Source of the DNA: Peribacter sp043814035
GTDB taxonomy: Bacteria; Patescibacteriota; Gracilibacteria; Peribacterales; Peribacteraceae
Assembly: GCA_043814035.1 (NCBI GenBank)
Contig: JBDRKJ010000012.1
Coordinates: 9,203 to 73,202, forward strand
Length of the DNA: 64,000 nt
Direction: 5' to 3'
The notes below the pieces were generated by a model. That model had not been told where the DNA came from. It saw only the letters and a list, made by a program, of their open reading frames with translations, and did not search any database. Within the stretch, counting starts at the first letter, position 1; every line of letters begins with the position of its first letter. The translations under genes and the position numbers were made by a program. Positions 47,284 to 55,879 of this stretch are shown one piece after another.

Positions 47284-48045
47284 ATGTTCGACCTCACCGG
47301 AAAAGTCGCCCTCGTTACCGGCGCACAGCGCGGGATGGGACGCGCCGATGCCCTTGCACTGGCAACGCAGGGCGCGACAGTGATCGTGACCGACATCGAT
47401 CTTAAAACATGTGAATCTGTAGTGAAGGAAATCGAAAAAGCCGGCGGAAAGGCGGCGGCGTTCGCACTGAATGTGACAGAGAAGAAGCAGATTGATGCGG
47501 TGTTTGATGCCGTCATCAAACAATTCAAGAGAATCGACATCCTCGTGAACAATGCGGGCATCTTCCGCCCCAAGCCAGCTCTGGAGATGACCGAGGAAGA
47601 GTGGCAACAGACGATCGACGTGAACCTGAAGGGATACTTTCTCTGCGCACAGCGCGCCGCAAAAGAGATGGCCAAACAGAAGTACGGCCGCATCATCAAC
47701 ATCGCCTCCATCGCCTGCGGGCAAGTGGGTGCGGGCTTCATAGGCGCCGCACACTATAGCGCTACAAAAGGGGGTGTGATCGGCATGACCGAGACCATGG
47801 CCCTCGAATGGGCAACGCTCGGCATCACCGTCAACGCCATCGGTCCGGGAGCGATCGACACACCCATGGTCGCCATGATCAAGGACGACCCTGCCTCCAT
47901 GAAAGCCATCACCGACCGCGTGCCGATGAAGAGGATGGGAACACCCGAAGAGATCGCCGCAGCGGTAGTGTTCTTGGCCTCGGAAGAGGCAAGTTACGTG
48001 ACTGGAGCTACGCTCTTTGTGGATGGCGGGTATCTTGCGGCCTGA
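47284..48045 (+). CDS. Short-chain dehydrogenase/reductase (FabG-like)
   Basis: A 253-residue Rossmann-fold NAD(P)H oxidoreductase. TGAQRGMGRA (cofactor loop), VTDIDLKTCE after the second strand, NNAG, catalytic Ser in IASIA, and Y-x3-K in HYSATKGG are intact, with PGAIDTPM after the active site. The D in VTDID favours NAD(H). Its substrate is unclear; no other fatty-acid gene is near, so calling it FabG would overreach. The ATPase gene follows on the same strand. Confidence 0.9.
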   Translation: MFDLTGKVALVTGAQRGMGRADALALATQGATVIVTDIDLKTCESVVKEIEKAGGKAAAFALNVTEKKQIDAVFDAVIKQFKRIDILVNNAGIFRPKPALEMTEEEWQQTIDVNLKGYFLCAQRAAKEMAKQKYGRIINIASIACGQVGAGFIGAAHYSATKGGVIGMTETMALEWATLGITVNAIGPGAIDTPMVAMIKDDPASMKAITDRVPMKRMGTPEEIAAAVVFLASEEASYVTGATLFVDGGYLAA

Positions 48046-48111
48046 GGAGAACGACCCGTGCGGAATCTGCTTTGCCTTGCCAGACTTCAAACTTTCGCGA
48101 GAATAGAGCGC

Positions 48112-50829
48112 ATGAGCAGCACATCCGCGCAACCCCTCCACACGCCGGACCCCTTTGCAAAGAGTATATGGCACACCATGACGGTGGAAGAAACGGTGGA
48201 TGCGCTGCACACGCCCGCGCAGAGCGGACTCAGTGAGGCAGAGGCAGAACGCAGGCTCAAAGAATACGGAGTCAATGAGCTCAAGAAAGTAGATGGAATT
48301 TCGCCGTGGAAGATTCTCTTCGAGCAAGTAAAGAACGTGCTCATCGTGATCCTGATCATTGCCATCGCCCTCTCGGCAGCACTGGGACATCAAATCGAAG
48401 CTATCACCATCGGTGTTATTGTCGTCTTCGCTGTGCTGCTCGGATTCGTTCAGGAATTTCGTGCGGAGCGTGCTATAGAAGCTCTGCGCAAGATGGCCGC
48501 GCCTCTCGCCACCGTGCTGCGAGGCGGCGAAGAGAAAGACATTCCCGCGCGCGAAATCGTGCCAGGTGACGTAATTTTTCTGGTAGCGGGCAATCGGGTA
48601 CCCGCAGACGGACGCGTGATGAAATCGATCAATCTGCACGCCGAAGAAGCACCTCTCACCGGTGAATCCATTCCCGTGGCGAAGGCGATCGAGCCCATGC
48701 TCAGCGAAAATCCACCCATCGGTGACCGGCACAATATGCTCTTCGCCGGTACGGCCATTACTTACGGCCGCGGCACGATGGTGGTCACGGCTACCGGCAT
48801 GCAGACCGAATTCGGCAAGATCGCTCAACTACTCCAAACAGTGAAAGAGAGCTCCACGCCGCTGCAGCGAAACTTGGACGTGGTAGGCAAGCGCCTCGCT
48901 CAGTGGGCCTCGGTCATCGTCGTTTTCATCGTCGGGGCCGGTATTGTGCGCGGCCAGCCGATTCTCGACATGGTGATCTTCGGTGTGGCGCTGGCTGTAG
49001 CCGTGGTGCCGGAAGCACTGCCCGCCGTCGTGACGATCTCGCTGGCCATCGGCGTGCAGCGCATGGTCAAGCGCAACGCACTCATCCGCCACCTGCCAGC
49101 CGTCGAGACATTGGGGAGCACGTCTGTGATCTGCTCCGACAAAACCGGCACGCTCACTCGAGACGAGATGACCGTGCGCCGCATCTGGATGTGGGATGAA
49201 ACGTACGACGTCACCGGGAGCGGCTATGAACCCAAAGGGGAATTCCAAAAGGACAAACAGCGCATCGATCCGCCTGAGGCACTCCGCGACATGCTGCGTG
49301 CCGCCGTGCTCGCTTCGGATACGCGGCTCGTGCGCGGAGAGGGAGGCACGTGGGGTATCAAAGGCGATCCCACCGAGGGATCACTCGTCGTGGTCGCGAC
49401 CAAAGCCGGCGTGCACAAAGATCAGGAGGATGAACTCGCTCCCCGCAAAGCCGAGATTCCCTTCACATCGGAATCCAAACGGATGGTGACTCTACTTGAG
49501 ACACCACAAGGTCTCACTGCACACGCAAAAGGTGCTCCCGAAGTGATTGTGGAATCGTGCGGATTCATCCGCATGCCCGAAGGAATAATCCCCTTCACTC
49601 CTGATGTGAAAGACAGAGTTCTTACGGCTGCCCGTTCGATGGCCAATGATGCACTGCGTCTGCTGGCAATCGCCACCAAAGAAACCGACGACATTACCGA
49701 CACAGGAGAGGGCATGATCTTTCTTGGGCTCATCGGCATGATTGATCCTCCGCGCGAAGAGGCGCAAGCAGCTGTGCATCGCTGCGAGGAGGCCGGCATT
49801 CGTGTGATAATGATCACAGGTGATCACCCCATCACCGCACAAGCCGTAGCAAAGGAGCTCGGACTTCTGCACAACAACCGCGTGGTCACGGGCCAAGGTC
49901 TCGACGCCATGAACGATGTGGAACTGGAATCCAGCATCGGGAGTATCGACGTCTTCGCCCGCGTTTCACCGGCCCACAAGTTGCGAGTCGTCACCGCTCT
50001 GCAGAAGCAGGGCCGTATCGTGGCCATGACGGGTGACGGTGTAAATGACGCACCAGCGCTCAAGAAAGCGGATGTGGGTGTGGCCATGGGTATCTCGGGC
50101 ACCGACGTGAGCCGCGAGGCCGCAGACATGACCCTCACAGATGATAACTTCGCCTCGATCGTGGCAGCGGTAGAGGAGGGGCGTGCCATCTTCGGCAACA
50201 TCAAGAAGTATCTCATGTACCTGCTCTCTTCGAACATCGGGGAGCTCTTGCTCATGGTTGGCGCGACCCTGCTCGGTATACCCTTGCCCTTGAGCGCCGT
50301 GCAGATTCTGTACGTGAACCTGGCAACCGACGGCCTGCCCGCACTCGCACTGGCAGTGGATCCTGCAGAGCGCGACCTCATGCGTCGCCCGCCGCGCGAC
50401 TCCAAGGGCAGGATTTTCAGTCGCTCCGTAGTGTTTCTCATGCTGCTCGGAGGATTCTGGTCCGCCTGCGCTAACCTCGGCCTCTTCGTGTGGGCCTCCG
50501 CGTCGGGCCGACCGCTTGCAGAGGCAATGACCATGACATTCCTCTCGCTCGTGCTCATTCAGTTTTTCAAAGCGTACAACTTCCGCTCTGATCACGACTC
50601 CGTGCTGCGTGGGCTCTTCAGTAATCGTTGGCTTAATATTTCCATCTTCTGGGAAATCCTGCTGCTCATCGCCATTGTGTACTGGCCCGTACTACAACAT
50701 CCCTTCGGCACGTTCGCCGTCACAGGGCGCGACTGGATGATTATCCTGCTCCTTGCGGCGACGGTGATTCCCGTGCTCGAAACCGGTAAGTGGATGATTC
50801 GACGTGGTATGTTCGGCCTGCACCTCTGA
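48112..50829 (+). CDS. P-type cation-transporting ATPase (type II)
   Basis: A 905-residue ion pump. An N-terminal cation-ATPase domain (WHTMTVEETVDALHT) precedes ten helices. PEALPAVVTISLAIG lies in helix M4, DKTGTLTRDEM (phosphorylated Asp near residue 342), KGAPEVI in the nucleotide domain, TGDGVNDAPALKKADVGVAMG (about 639) and YVNLATDGLPALALAV in M6. Type IIA/IIB enzymes move Ca2+, others Na+ or K+; the M4 motif here (PEALP) differs from the PEGLP of many Ca2+ pumps. I chose ATG 48112 because residues before it are not family-like. A repeat with a terminator-like hairpin follows. Confidence 0.93.
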   Translation: MSSTSAQPLHTPDPFAKSIWHTMTVEETVDALHTPAQSGLSEAEAERRLKEYGVNELKKVDGISPWKILFEQVKNVLIVILIIAIALSAALGHQIEAITIGVIVVFAVLLGFVQEFRAERAIEALRKMAAPLATVLRGGEEKDIPAREIVPGDVIFLVAGNRVPADGRVMKSINLHAEEAPLTGESIPVAKAIEPMLSENPPIGDRHNMLFAGTAITYGRGTMVVTATGMQTEFGKIAQLLQTVKESSTPLQRNLDVVGKRLAQWASVIVVFIVGAGIVRGQPILDMVIFGVALAVAVVPEALPAVVTISLAIGVQRMVKRNALIRHLPAVETLGSTSVICSDKTGTLTRDEMTVRRIWMWDETYDVTGSGYEPKGEFQKDKQRIDPPEALRDMLRAAVLASDTRLVRGEGGTWGIKGDPTEGSLVVVATKAGVHKDQEDELAPRKAEIPFTSESKRMVTLLETPQGLTAHAKGAPEVIVESCGFIRMPEGIIPFTPDVKDRVLTAARSMANDALRLLAIATKETDDITDTGEGMIFLGLIGMIDPPREEAQAAVHRCEEAGIRVIMITGDHPITAQAVAKELGLLHNNRVVTGQGLDAMNDVELESSIGSIDVFARVSPAHKLRVVTALQKQGRIVAMTGDGVNDAPALKKADVGVAMGISGTDVSREAADMTLTDDNFASIVAAVEEGRAIFGNIKKYLMYLLSSNIGELLLMVGATLLGIPLPLSAVQILYVNLATDGLPALALAVDPAERDLMRRPPRDSKGRIFSRSVVFLMLLGGFWSACANLGLFVWASASGRPLAEAMTMTFLSLVLIQFFKAYNFRSDHDSVLRGLFSNRWLNISIFWEILLLIAIVYWPVLQHPFGTFAVTGRDWMIILLLAATVIPVLETGKWMIRRGMFGLHL

Positions 50830-50876
50830 AGTCACGCTACAGCAAGAGCTGAAAGCCATTGCAATAAAATATGCGC

Positions 50877-51000
50877 GGCGAAGCGGTGGGTGGCTCCGCC
50901 GGGCCCCACCGCTGGCCGAAGGTCCCCGGAGGGAAGCGACACCGCTTAAGGGAAAAGAGAGCTCATGAGAGAAAAACCGTATGGTTTGTCTTTCATGAAT
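50877..51000. repeat. Dispersed terminator-like repeat, copy 2
   Basis: AAGGGAAAAGAGAGCTCATGAG and the CATGAGAGAAAAACCGT/ATGGTTTGTCTTTCATG hairpin (about 50945-50999) match copies at 13609 and 63543. The left flank differs: a GC-rich AAGCGGTGGG...CCCACCGCT hairpin replaces the CGCACTTGCTGCG part. It fills the gap between convergent stops. Confidence 0.8.
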
Positions 51001-51003
51001 CAA

Positions 51004-51471
51004 TCACGCGTGGTGGTATCCGCTCCCTCTCTGAATCTCGCTTGCGCGGTAGAGCTGCTCGAGAACAAGGATGCGCACGAACTCATGTGCCAGCGTGAGC
51101 CGTGACAGGGACACAAGGCAATCACTGCGATCCCGCACCACATTAGAAACGCCGTATGCTCCTCCAATGATGAGCGTGAGAGGGGTTCCCAGATCCCGTA
51201 GCTTGCCGAGCTCCTGCGCAAGCTCGCCACTGGTCCACTCCTCGCCGCGCTCGTCGAGCAACCAGACAATGCCTTCCCGACGGCTCAGGATTTTTAGCAC
51301 TGCATCAGACTCCTCTCTCACCTGCCCCTCCGAATCCTTTCGCTTGCTTGCGGCAAGTTCCAAAAGTTCAAACGAGGCGCCACGCGAGAGACGGTCACGG
51401 TACGTCGCAATTCCTTCCCGCACCCAGGGCGTCTTGAGTGAGCCGACGCAGAGCAGGGTGATCTTCTGCAT
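51004..51471 (-). CDS. rlmH: 23S rRNA pseudouridine-1915 N3-methyltransferase
   Basis: A SPOUT methyltransferase of 155 residues modifying helix 69. Typical parts are MQKITLLCVGSLKTPWVREG, IVWLLDERGEEWTSGELAQ, LTLIIGGAYGVSNVVRDRSD (knot) and RLTLAHEFVRILVLEQLYRA ending GSGYHH. ATG 51471 removes four extra residues of the longer frame. The stop lies 4 nt from the palindromic repeat. Confidence 0.95.
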   Translation of the reverse strand: MQKITLLCVGSLKTPWVREGIATYRDRLSRGASFELLELAASKRKDSEGQVREESDAVLKILSRREGIVWLLDERGEEWTSGELAQELGKLRDLGTPLTLIIGGAYGVSNVVRDRSDCLVSLSRLTLAHEFVRILVLEQLYRASEIQRGSGYHHA

Positions 51472-51501
51472 GCCACTAAGGTACACGAAAATCCGCAGGC
51501 A

Positions 51502-53031
51502 CTATTTGCGCTGCAGCAAGCTCACCGCCTCGATGTGCGCCGTGTGCGGAAAGAGGTCTACTGGCTGTACTGTGCGCAGTTCGTAACCTGCCTTGAGGAA
51601 CTCGCCTAAGTCACGCGCAAATGTCGCCATGTTGCATGAGACGTACACGATCTTGTCGGGCTTGTGGGCGATCACCGCCTCGCGCGCATCGGGGTGCAGC
51701 CCTGCCCGTGGCGGATCCACAACAATGACATTGAATTTGTACTTGGACCCGGGCTTAAGCTGCTCGTTGAGCACCTGTTCGGTGCGCCCACGGTAGAAGC
51801 TGATGTTGCCAATGCGATTCTTGCCGGCACTCTTGAGTGCATCTTCGATGGCCGAGGGATGACTCTCGATCCCCACAACCTTCTCACAGAATCGCGAGAG
51901 GTACTGGCCGATCGTGCCCATGCCACAGTACGCATCCAGCACCGTATCGCGAGGACTCAAGTCTGCCGCCGCTGCCACAGCCTGATAGAGCTTTTCAGCG
52001 CCGAGCGTGTTGGTCTGGAAGAAAGAGAAGGGTGAAATCTCGAACGAGAGGTCGAAAAGTCTCTCGGTAATGGTGGGCTTACCCGTGAGACAGTGAATCT
52101 TGGGATTTTCGGGTTTGTCGTTAAGACCCAGATGCTCGACGACGAGCAGAGAGGCTAAGCCCGAACGCCCGCCGAACCGCATGAAGTGCTGAAACAACGG
52201 CTCGAGCTCTTTCTTACGTGCATTCACGAGGAAGGCAATCATCTGTTCGCCAGTGTTGATGCCACGCCGCAGTAGCAGAATGCGCAACATGCCGCGGTGT
52301 GTTTTGGGATTGTAGACCGGGAGTTTTGTCTCGCGCATGAACCGCTGCACATCGGTGAGTAGAGTCGGTAGTTGCTCGTCGTACAGGTGGCACTCCGAAA
52401 CCGGCAGAATCGTGGACCATTGACCCGGCAGATGAAACCCGACGGAAGGATTTTCGTCGATGAACTGGCGCCGGCCGTTCTTTTCCTCACTGTGCATGGA
52501 TTCGAAACCGAACGACATCTCCAACTTGTTGCGGTAGTGAAAGACCTGCGGACTCGGAATAATCTTGAGCACGCGGCCACCGAGTGATGCACGTACAGAA
52601 GCATCTGCAGGCGTGAGATGTGAGAGTGTCTCGCGTACAATATCCTCTTTGTACTGAATCTGCTTTATGTACGAAAGCTGCTGCCACACGCACCCACCAC
52701 AACTGTGACAATGCTGACACTTGGGCATCACTTCATCCTTGGAGCGCTTGAGTACTTTCTCGATTTTGGCCTCAGCGTAGCTGTCACGATTTTTTGTAAT
52801 CACGATTTCTACCTTCTGCCCGGGTAGCGCGCCCGTCACGAATACAGGAATCTTGTCGACATGGGCGAGCCCTGCGCCGCCGTGCGTGAGCTTTTCGATG
52901 CTCACCGTATGTCGCTGGCCGGGCTTCAGTGAAGCCGTTTTGGGAGCGGATCCTGAAGGAACGGAGCCCTCCTGAAGCCCTTCTTGCCCGGGTGTTTGCC
53001 CAAGATCTTCTTGTGCGGACATTGTTGACAT
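51502..53031 (-). CDS. 23S rRNA (uracil-C5)-methyltransferase, RlmC/RlmD family
   Basis: A 509-residue RumA-type enzyme. An N-terminal TRAM domain (KPGQRHTVSIEKLTHGGAGL) is followed by an iron-sulfur motif (CQHCHSCGGCVWQ), and a SAM methyltransferase domain with QTNTLGAEKLYQAV, LDAYCGMGTIGQYLS, VVDPPRAGLHPDAR and the catalytic Cys in IVYVSCNMATFARDL. Which uridine it methylates (747 or 1939) is unclear. The N-terminus (MSTMSAQEDLGQTP...) is a low-complexity extension. ATG 53031 sits 14 nt after a TATACT box shared with the divergent gene's promoter region. Confidence 0.93.
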   Translation of the reverse strand: MSTMSAQEDLGQTPGQEGLQEGSVPSGSAPKTASLKPGQRHTVSIEKLTHGGAGLAHVDKIPVFVTGALPGQKVEIVITKNRDSYAEAKIEKVLKRSKDEVMPKCQHCHSCGGCVWQQLSYIKQIQYKEDIVRETLSHLTPADASVRASLGGRVLKIIPSPQVFHYRNKLEMSFGFESMHSEEKNGRRQFIDENPSVGFHLPGQWSTILPVSECHLYDEQLPTLLTDVQRFMRETKLPVYNPKTHRGMLRILLLRRGINTGEQMIAFLVNARKKELEPLFQHFMRFGGRSGLASLLVVEHLGLNDKPENPKIHCLTGKPTITERLFDLSFEISPFSFFQTNTLGAEKLYQAVAAAADLSPRDTVLDAYCGMGTIGQYLSRFCEKVVGIESHPSAIEDALKSAGKNRIGNISFYRGRTEQVLNEQLKPGSKYKFNVIVVDPPRAGLHPDAREAVIAHKPDKIVYVSCNMATFARDLGEFLKAGYELRTVQPVDLFPHTAHIEAVSLLQRK

Positions 53032-53053
53032 TACTCCAAAATAGTAGTATAAA
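53025..53053 (+). promoter_or_regulatory. Divergent promoter region, plus-strand promoter
   Basis: TTGACA (53025-53030), 17-nt spacer, TATAAA (53048-53053), with the GTG start at 53077. On the minus strand TATACT (53046-53051) serves the methyltransferase gene. Confidence 0.7.
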
Positions 53054-53076
53054 TAACACCTTTTTACTGCTCTCAC

Positions 53077-54003
53077 GTGCGAGGAAAAACCTTTCTCATT
53101 ATCGGCATCGCTCTCACGCTTAGCAACGCGTCCGGACCAACCGGAACCATTGCAAGTATAGCACAAGAGCCCTTTGCCGCAAGGCCAGAGGCCGTTGTGC
53201 AAGCATTGCCGACCGTCTCACTGCTCCCCCTCCCTGAAGAATCGCACGAGGCGCGTCCCGGTTCACGCATCCTCTCAAAGCAACGCACATGGGAACCCGT
53301 GCCCATCATCGTGCAGAAGGCACCCGCAGCCCCGAAGGTATTGCAGCACACGTTCCTCTCCGTAGTGGATCAGCCGGATATTCAGGAACGACATAAGATC
53401 ATCGCCGATGAAGTATTGCGTCTGCTCCCAACAAGTTGCACGAATCAGCTCAAGAATTTCTACGTTCGCTACGACAAGCCGGAACGCCGAGGGCTGGCCG
53501 GTAAGAGCACCATCATTCTTGATGGCACCCTGCCCGACAAGGAGTTTCGCGCCGTACTCATTCATGAAGCTTTAGGGCACGTGTTTGACTTAGGATGCCT
53601 CGTTGGTTCGCCGCTTGCGGGGGACAGCATCTTCAAAGACGGAAACGAGCCGATCTTCCGCGACGACCCTAGTCTCTCGTTCTATCGTATCTCGTGGTTC
53701 GACAGTACGCATCAGCGAAGCGAGACGCGACCGGAAGATTTCGTGAGTGGCTACTCCACATCGGATCCCTTCGAGGATCTAGCCGAGAGTGCCATCTACT
53801 ACCTCTTGCAGAACGAGGCATTCACCCAGCGCGCCCTGACAAACTCCGTTCTCGCCTCGAAGTTGAAATGGCTACAGGCATTCCTACCGGTGAATCCGGC
53901 CATTGTTGCGACACCCGGTGAAGGATGGGATGGCTCAGTCCCCTGGGATGTCACCAAACTGGCCTACACGTGGAAAAACCCCGCGATTGTCGCGCGACAG
54001 TAA
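53077..54003 (+). CDS. Secreted putative zinc metallopeptidase
   Basis: A 308-residue exported protein. The N-terminus (KTFLIIGIALTLSNASG) is a signal peptide or anchor, followed by a Pro/Glu-rich linker to about 105. The centre has AVLIHEALGHVFDLG: a HExxxGH-like pattern (H-E-A-L-G-H, one residue longer than HEXXH), and a possible third ligand in DPFEDLAESAIYYL about 80 residues later. That order resembles lethal-factor-type or SprT-like extracellular peptidases, but the spacing is odd, so activity is uncertain. GTG start at 53077. First gene of a plus-strand run towards secD. Confidence 0.65.
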   Translation: MRGKTFLIIGIALTLSNASGPTGTIASIAQEPFAARPEAVVQALPTVSLLPLPEESHEARPGSRILSKQRTWEPVPIIVQKAPAAPKVLQHTFLSVVDQPDIQERHKIIADEVLRLLPTSCTNQLKNFYVRYDKPERRGLAGKSTIILDGTLPDKEFRAVLIHEALGHVFDLGCLVGSPLAGDSIFKDGNEPIFRDDPSLSFYRISWFDSTHQRSETRPEDFVSGYSTSDPFEDLAESAIYYLLQNEAFTQRALTNSVLASKLKWLQAFLPVNPAIVATPGEGWDGSVPWDVTKLAYTWKNPAIVARQ

Positions 54004-54038
54004 GCTACCGGCGATACGCTATTCGCGATAAGCTACGC

Positions 54039-54869
54039 ATGATTCTCTTTTGTATGTCTCGCTCACGCCTCCTTCTTCTACTCTGGCTCCTCTCAGACCT
54101 CCTTCTGTTCGTCGGTCTCTATGTCTTAGCGTACTTCATGCGCGTGGGATGGATTCTCTCGACGAACTTTCCGTTCCTCCCCTTTCTCACCACCACCTTA
54201 CTGGTGGCACCAGTCTGGCTACTCGTGCTGGGTACCACACGGACATTCGCCCTCACAAGGAATCAGAGGACACTACGCAATGCCGCGTACATCGCATACG
54301 CCGCTCTTGTGGGAGTGTCGCTGTTCACGCTCGCATTCTACTTCCGCTACAAGACATCATTCCAAGGCGTGAGCAGACTGCTACTGCTCGAAACCTTCTT
54401 TCTCACAGCGGGCGGCATCTGGGCATGGCACCTCGTCTTCGATGTATTCAGGAGGATCGCACTGAGAATGTCGCCACCCAGTTTTCCCACACTCATTGTG
54501 GGGCTCACACGCGAATCGAAGGCCCTCATCACAGAGCTAAACCGACACCGCAATCCACTCGTGCCAGTGGCCATCTTAGATGGGCAGGGAGCAAAGGAAA
54601 CAGATGTCGACGGTGTTCCGGTGCTCGGCAAACTCGATCGGCTCGAAGAGACGTTGCAACAGAAGAAGGTCACGCACCTTATTCAATGCAGCAACCTCGA
54701 GCAGAGCTTGAATCTCTTAAGCGCTTGCCGGCAGAAAGGCATGACCTACATCCTGCTCCCCTCCGTGCTGGGCATCGTGGAACGCGATGAGCACGTAGAA
54801 TCTCTCGAGGGCCTGCCAGTCACCGTCGTGCGGCCTTCACATACAGCCTGGCACTCCTTCTTTCTCTAG
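54039..54869 (+). CDS. Truncated polyprenyl-phosphate sugar-transferase-like membrane protein
   Basis: A 276-residue protein matching only the N-terminal half of WbaP/CpsE-type undecaprenyl-phosphate glycosylphosphotransferases: four membrane helices (LLLLLWLLSDLLLFVGLYVL, TTTLLVAPVWLLVLGTTRTF, AYAALVGVSLFTLAFYF, SRLLLLETFFLTAGGIWAW) and a Rossmann-like CoA-binding-type domain (FPTLIVGLTRESKALITELN, VDGVPVLGKLDRLEETLQQK). The C-terminal catalytic sugar-transferase domain is absent; the next gene starts 4 nt after the stop. It may be a regulator or a partner of another transferase. Start ATG 54039 or 54054. Confidence 0.7.
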   Translation: MILFCMSRSRLLLLLWLLSDLLLFVGLYVLAYFMRVGWILSTNFPFLPFLTTTLLVAPVWLLVLGTTRTFALTRNQRTLRNAAYIAYAALVGVSLFTLAFYFRYKTSFQGVSRLLLLETFFLTAGGIWAWHLVFDVFRRIALRMSPPSFPTLIVGLTRESKALITELNRHRNPLVPVAILDGQGAKETDVDGVPVLGKLDRLEETLQQKKVTHLIQCSNLEQSLNLLSACRQKGMTYILLPSVLGIVERDEHVESLEGLPVTVVRPSHTAWHSFFL

Positions 54870-54872
54870 ATC

Positions 54873-55829
54873 ATGCGCGCATTCCTCCTCGCCGGCGGAT
54901 TTGCTACGCGGCTCTGGCCGCTAACTGAAAAACGTGCCAAGCCGCTGCTGCCTCTTGCAGGTAAACCGCTCATCGATCACCTGCTCGAGCAACTGCCTGC
55001 CGATCTGCCCGTGACCGTGAGCATCAATGCTGCATTTCAAGAGAGTTTCGATCACTGGAAGGTGCAGAGTAAGCACATAAACACAGAGATTCTCGTGGAA
55101 CAGGCACGTAAAGATACCGAGAAACTGGGGGCACTGGGAGCTGTCGCCCAGTGGATCGCTCGCCAGCACATTACCGATGATGTACTCCTGCTCACAGGCG
55201 ACAACTACTGTGGCTTCTCGATTGCACATTTCTTAGAACAGTACACCTCCGGCACCCCGCTAGTGGCAGCCTACGACATCGGTGATCCGGCACGCGCACA
55301 AGGATTCGGAACCATCGTGCCAGATGTAAATGGAACGCACGTCGCCGCATTCGAAGAGAAACCTCCGCATCCTTCAAGCTCGCTCGTGAGCACGGGAGTG
55401 TCGATCCTGCCTGCCGCACATCTACCCGTCGTGATGGAGTACGCACAGAAGAAACCCGACAACGTGGGAGGGATCTTCGAGGAATTTCTGCACCGCGGTA
55501 TTCCTGTAGAATTTCGCGCCTTCACGGAACCATGGTTCGATATCGGTTCGTTTGAAGCGTACCTTGAGGCGACACGCGTGCTCGTGGGCGACCGCGTGCT
55601 ACTGGGCCACGGCGCTGCGTGCGAAAAAACCACGTCAGAGGGACCTGTTGTTCTGGGTAATCACTCCATGGTGCGCAATGCGACACTGCGCAACGTAATC
55701 ATGTTCGAGCACTGTACTGTCGAAGACTGTGTGCTCACCGATTGCATCCTCGATGACCACTGTACGCTCAAGGGCATCGATCTCTCGAAACAGATGTTGC
55801 GCGAAGGCACGATTCTCGAAAGAAAATAA
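54873..55829 (+). CDS. Sugar-1-phosphate nucleotidyltransferase
   Basis: A 318-residue NTP-transferase with C-terminal left-handed-helix-like repeats. AFLLAGGFATRLWPLTEKRA with the K of AKPLLPLAGKPLIDHLL is the nucleotide site; LLTGDNYCGFSI and EEKPPHPSS and WFDIGSFEAYLEATRVL follow the RmlA/GMP family order; residues about 240-310 have hexapeptide-like SEGPVVLGNHSMVRNATLRN repeats. It likely makes an NDP-sugar for surface glycans. The sugar cannot be inferred. Co-transcribed with the truncated transferase. Confidence 0.88.
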   Translation: MRAFLLAGGFATRLWPLTEKRAKPLLPLAGKPLIDHLLEQLPADLPVTVSINAAFQESFDHWKVQSKHINTEILVEQARKDTEKLGALGAVAQWIARQHITDDVLLLTGDNYCGFSIAHFLEQYTSGTPLVAAYDIGDPARAQGFGTIVPDVNGTHVAAFEEKPPHPSSSLVSTGVSILPAAHLPVVMEYAQKKPDNVGGIFEEFLHRGIPVEFRAFTEPWFDIGSFEAYLEATRVLVGDRVLLGHGAACEKTTSEGPVVLGNHSMVRNATLRNVIMFEHCTVEDCVLTDCILDDHCTLKGIDLSKQMLREGTILERK

Positions 55830-55841
55830 CACCAGACGTGT

Positions 55842-55870
55842 TTGCGGCAGGGAGTCCGCTTCCCTACACT
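55842..55870 (+). promoter_or_regulatory. Promoter of the SecD-like lipoprotein gene
   Basis: TTGCGG (55842-55847), 17-nt spacer, TACACT (55865-55870), nine nt before the ATG at 55880. Confidence 0.6.
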
Positions 55871-55879
55871 CTCTCTGCT

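Noticed and set aside
47140..48828. 562-aa minus-strand frame opposite the SDR and ATPase genes
   Set aside because: Antisense shadow: both plus-strand proteins carry complete family motifs.
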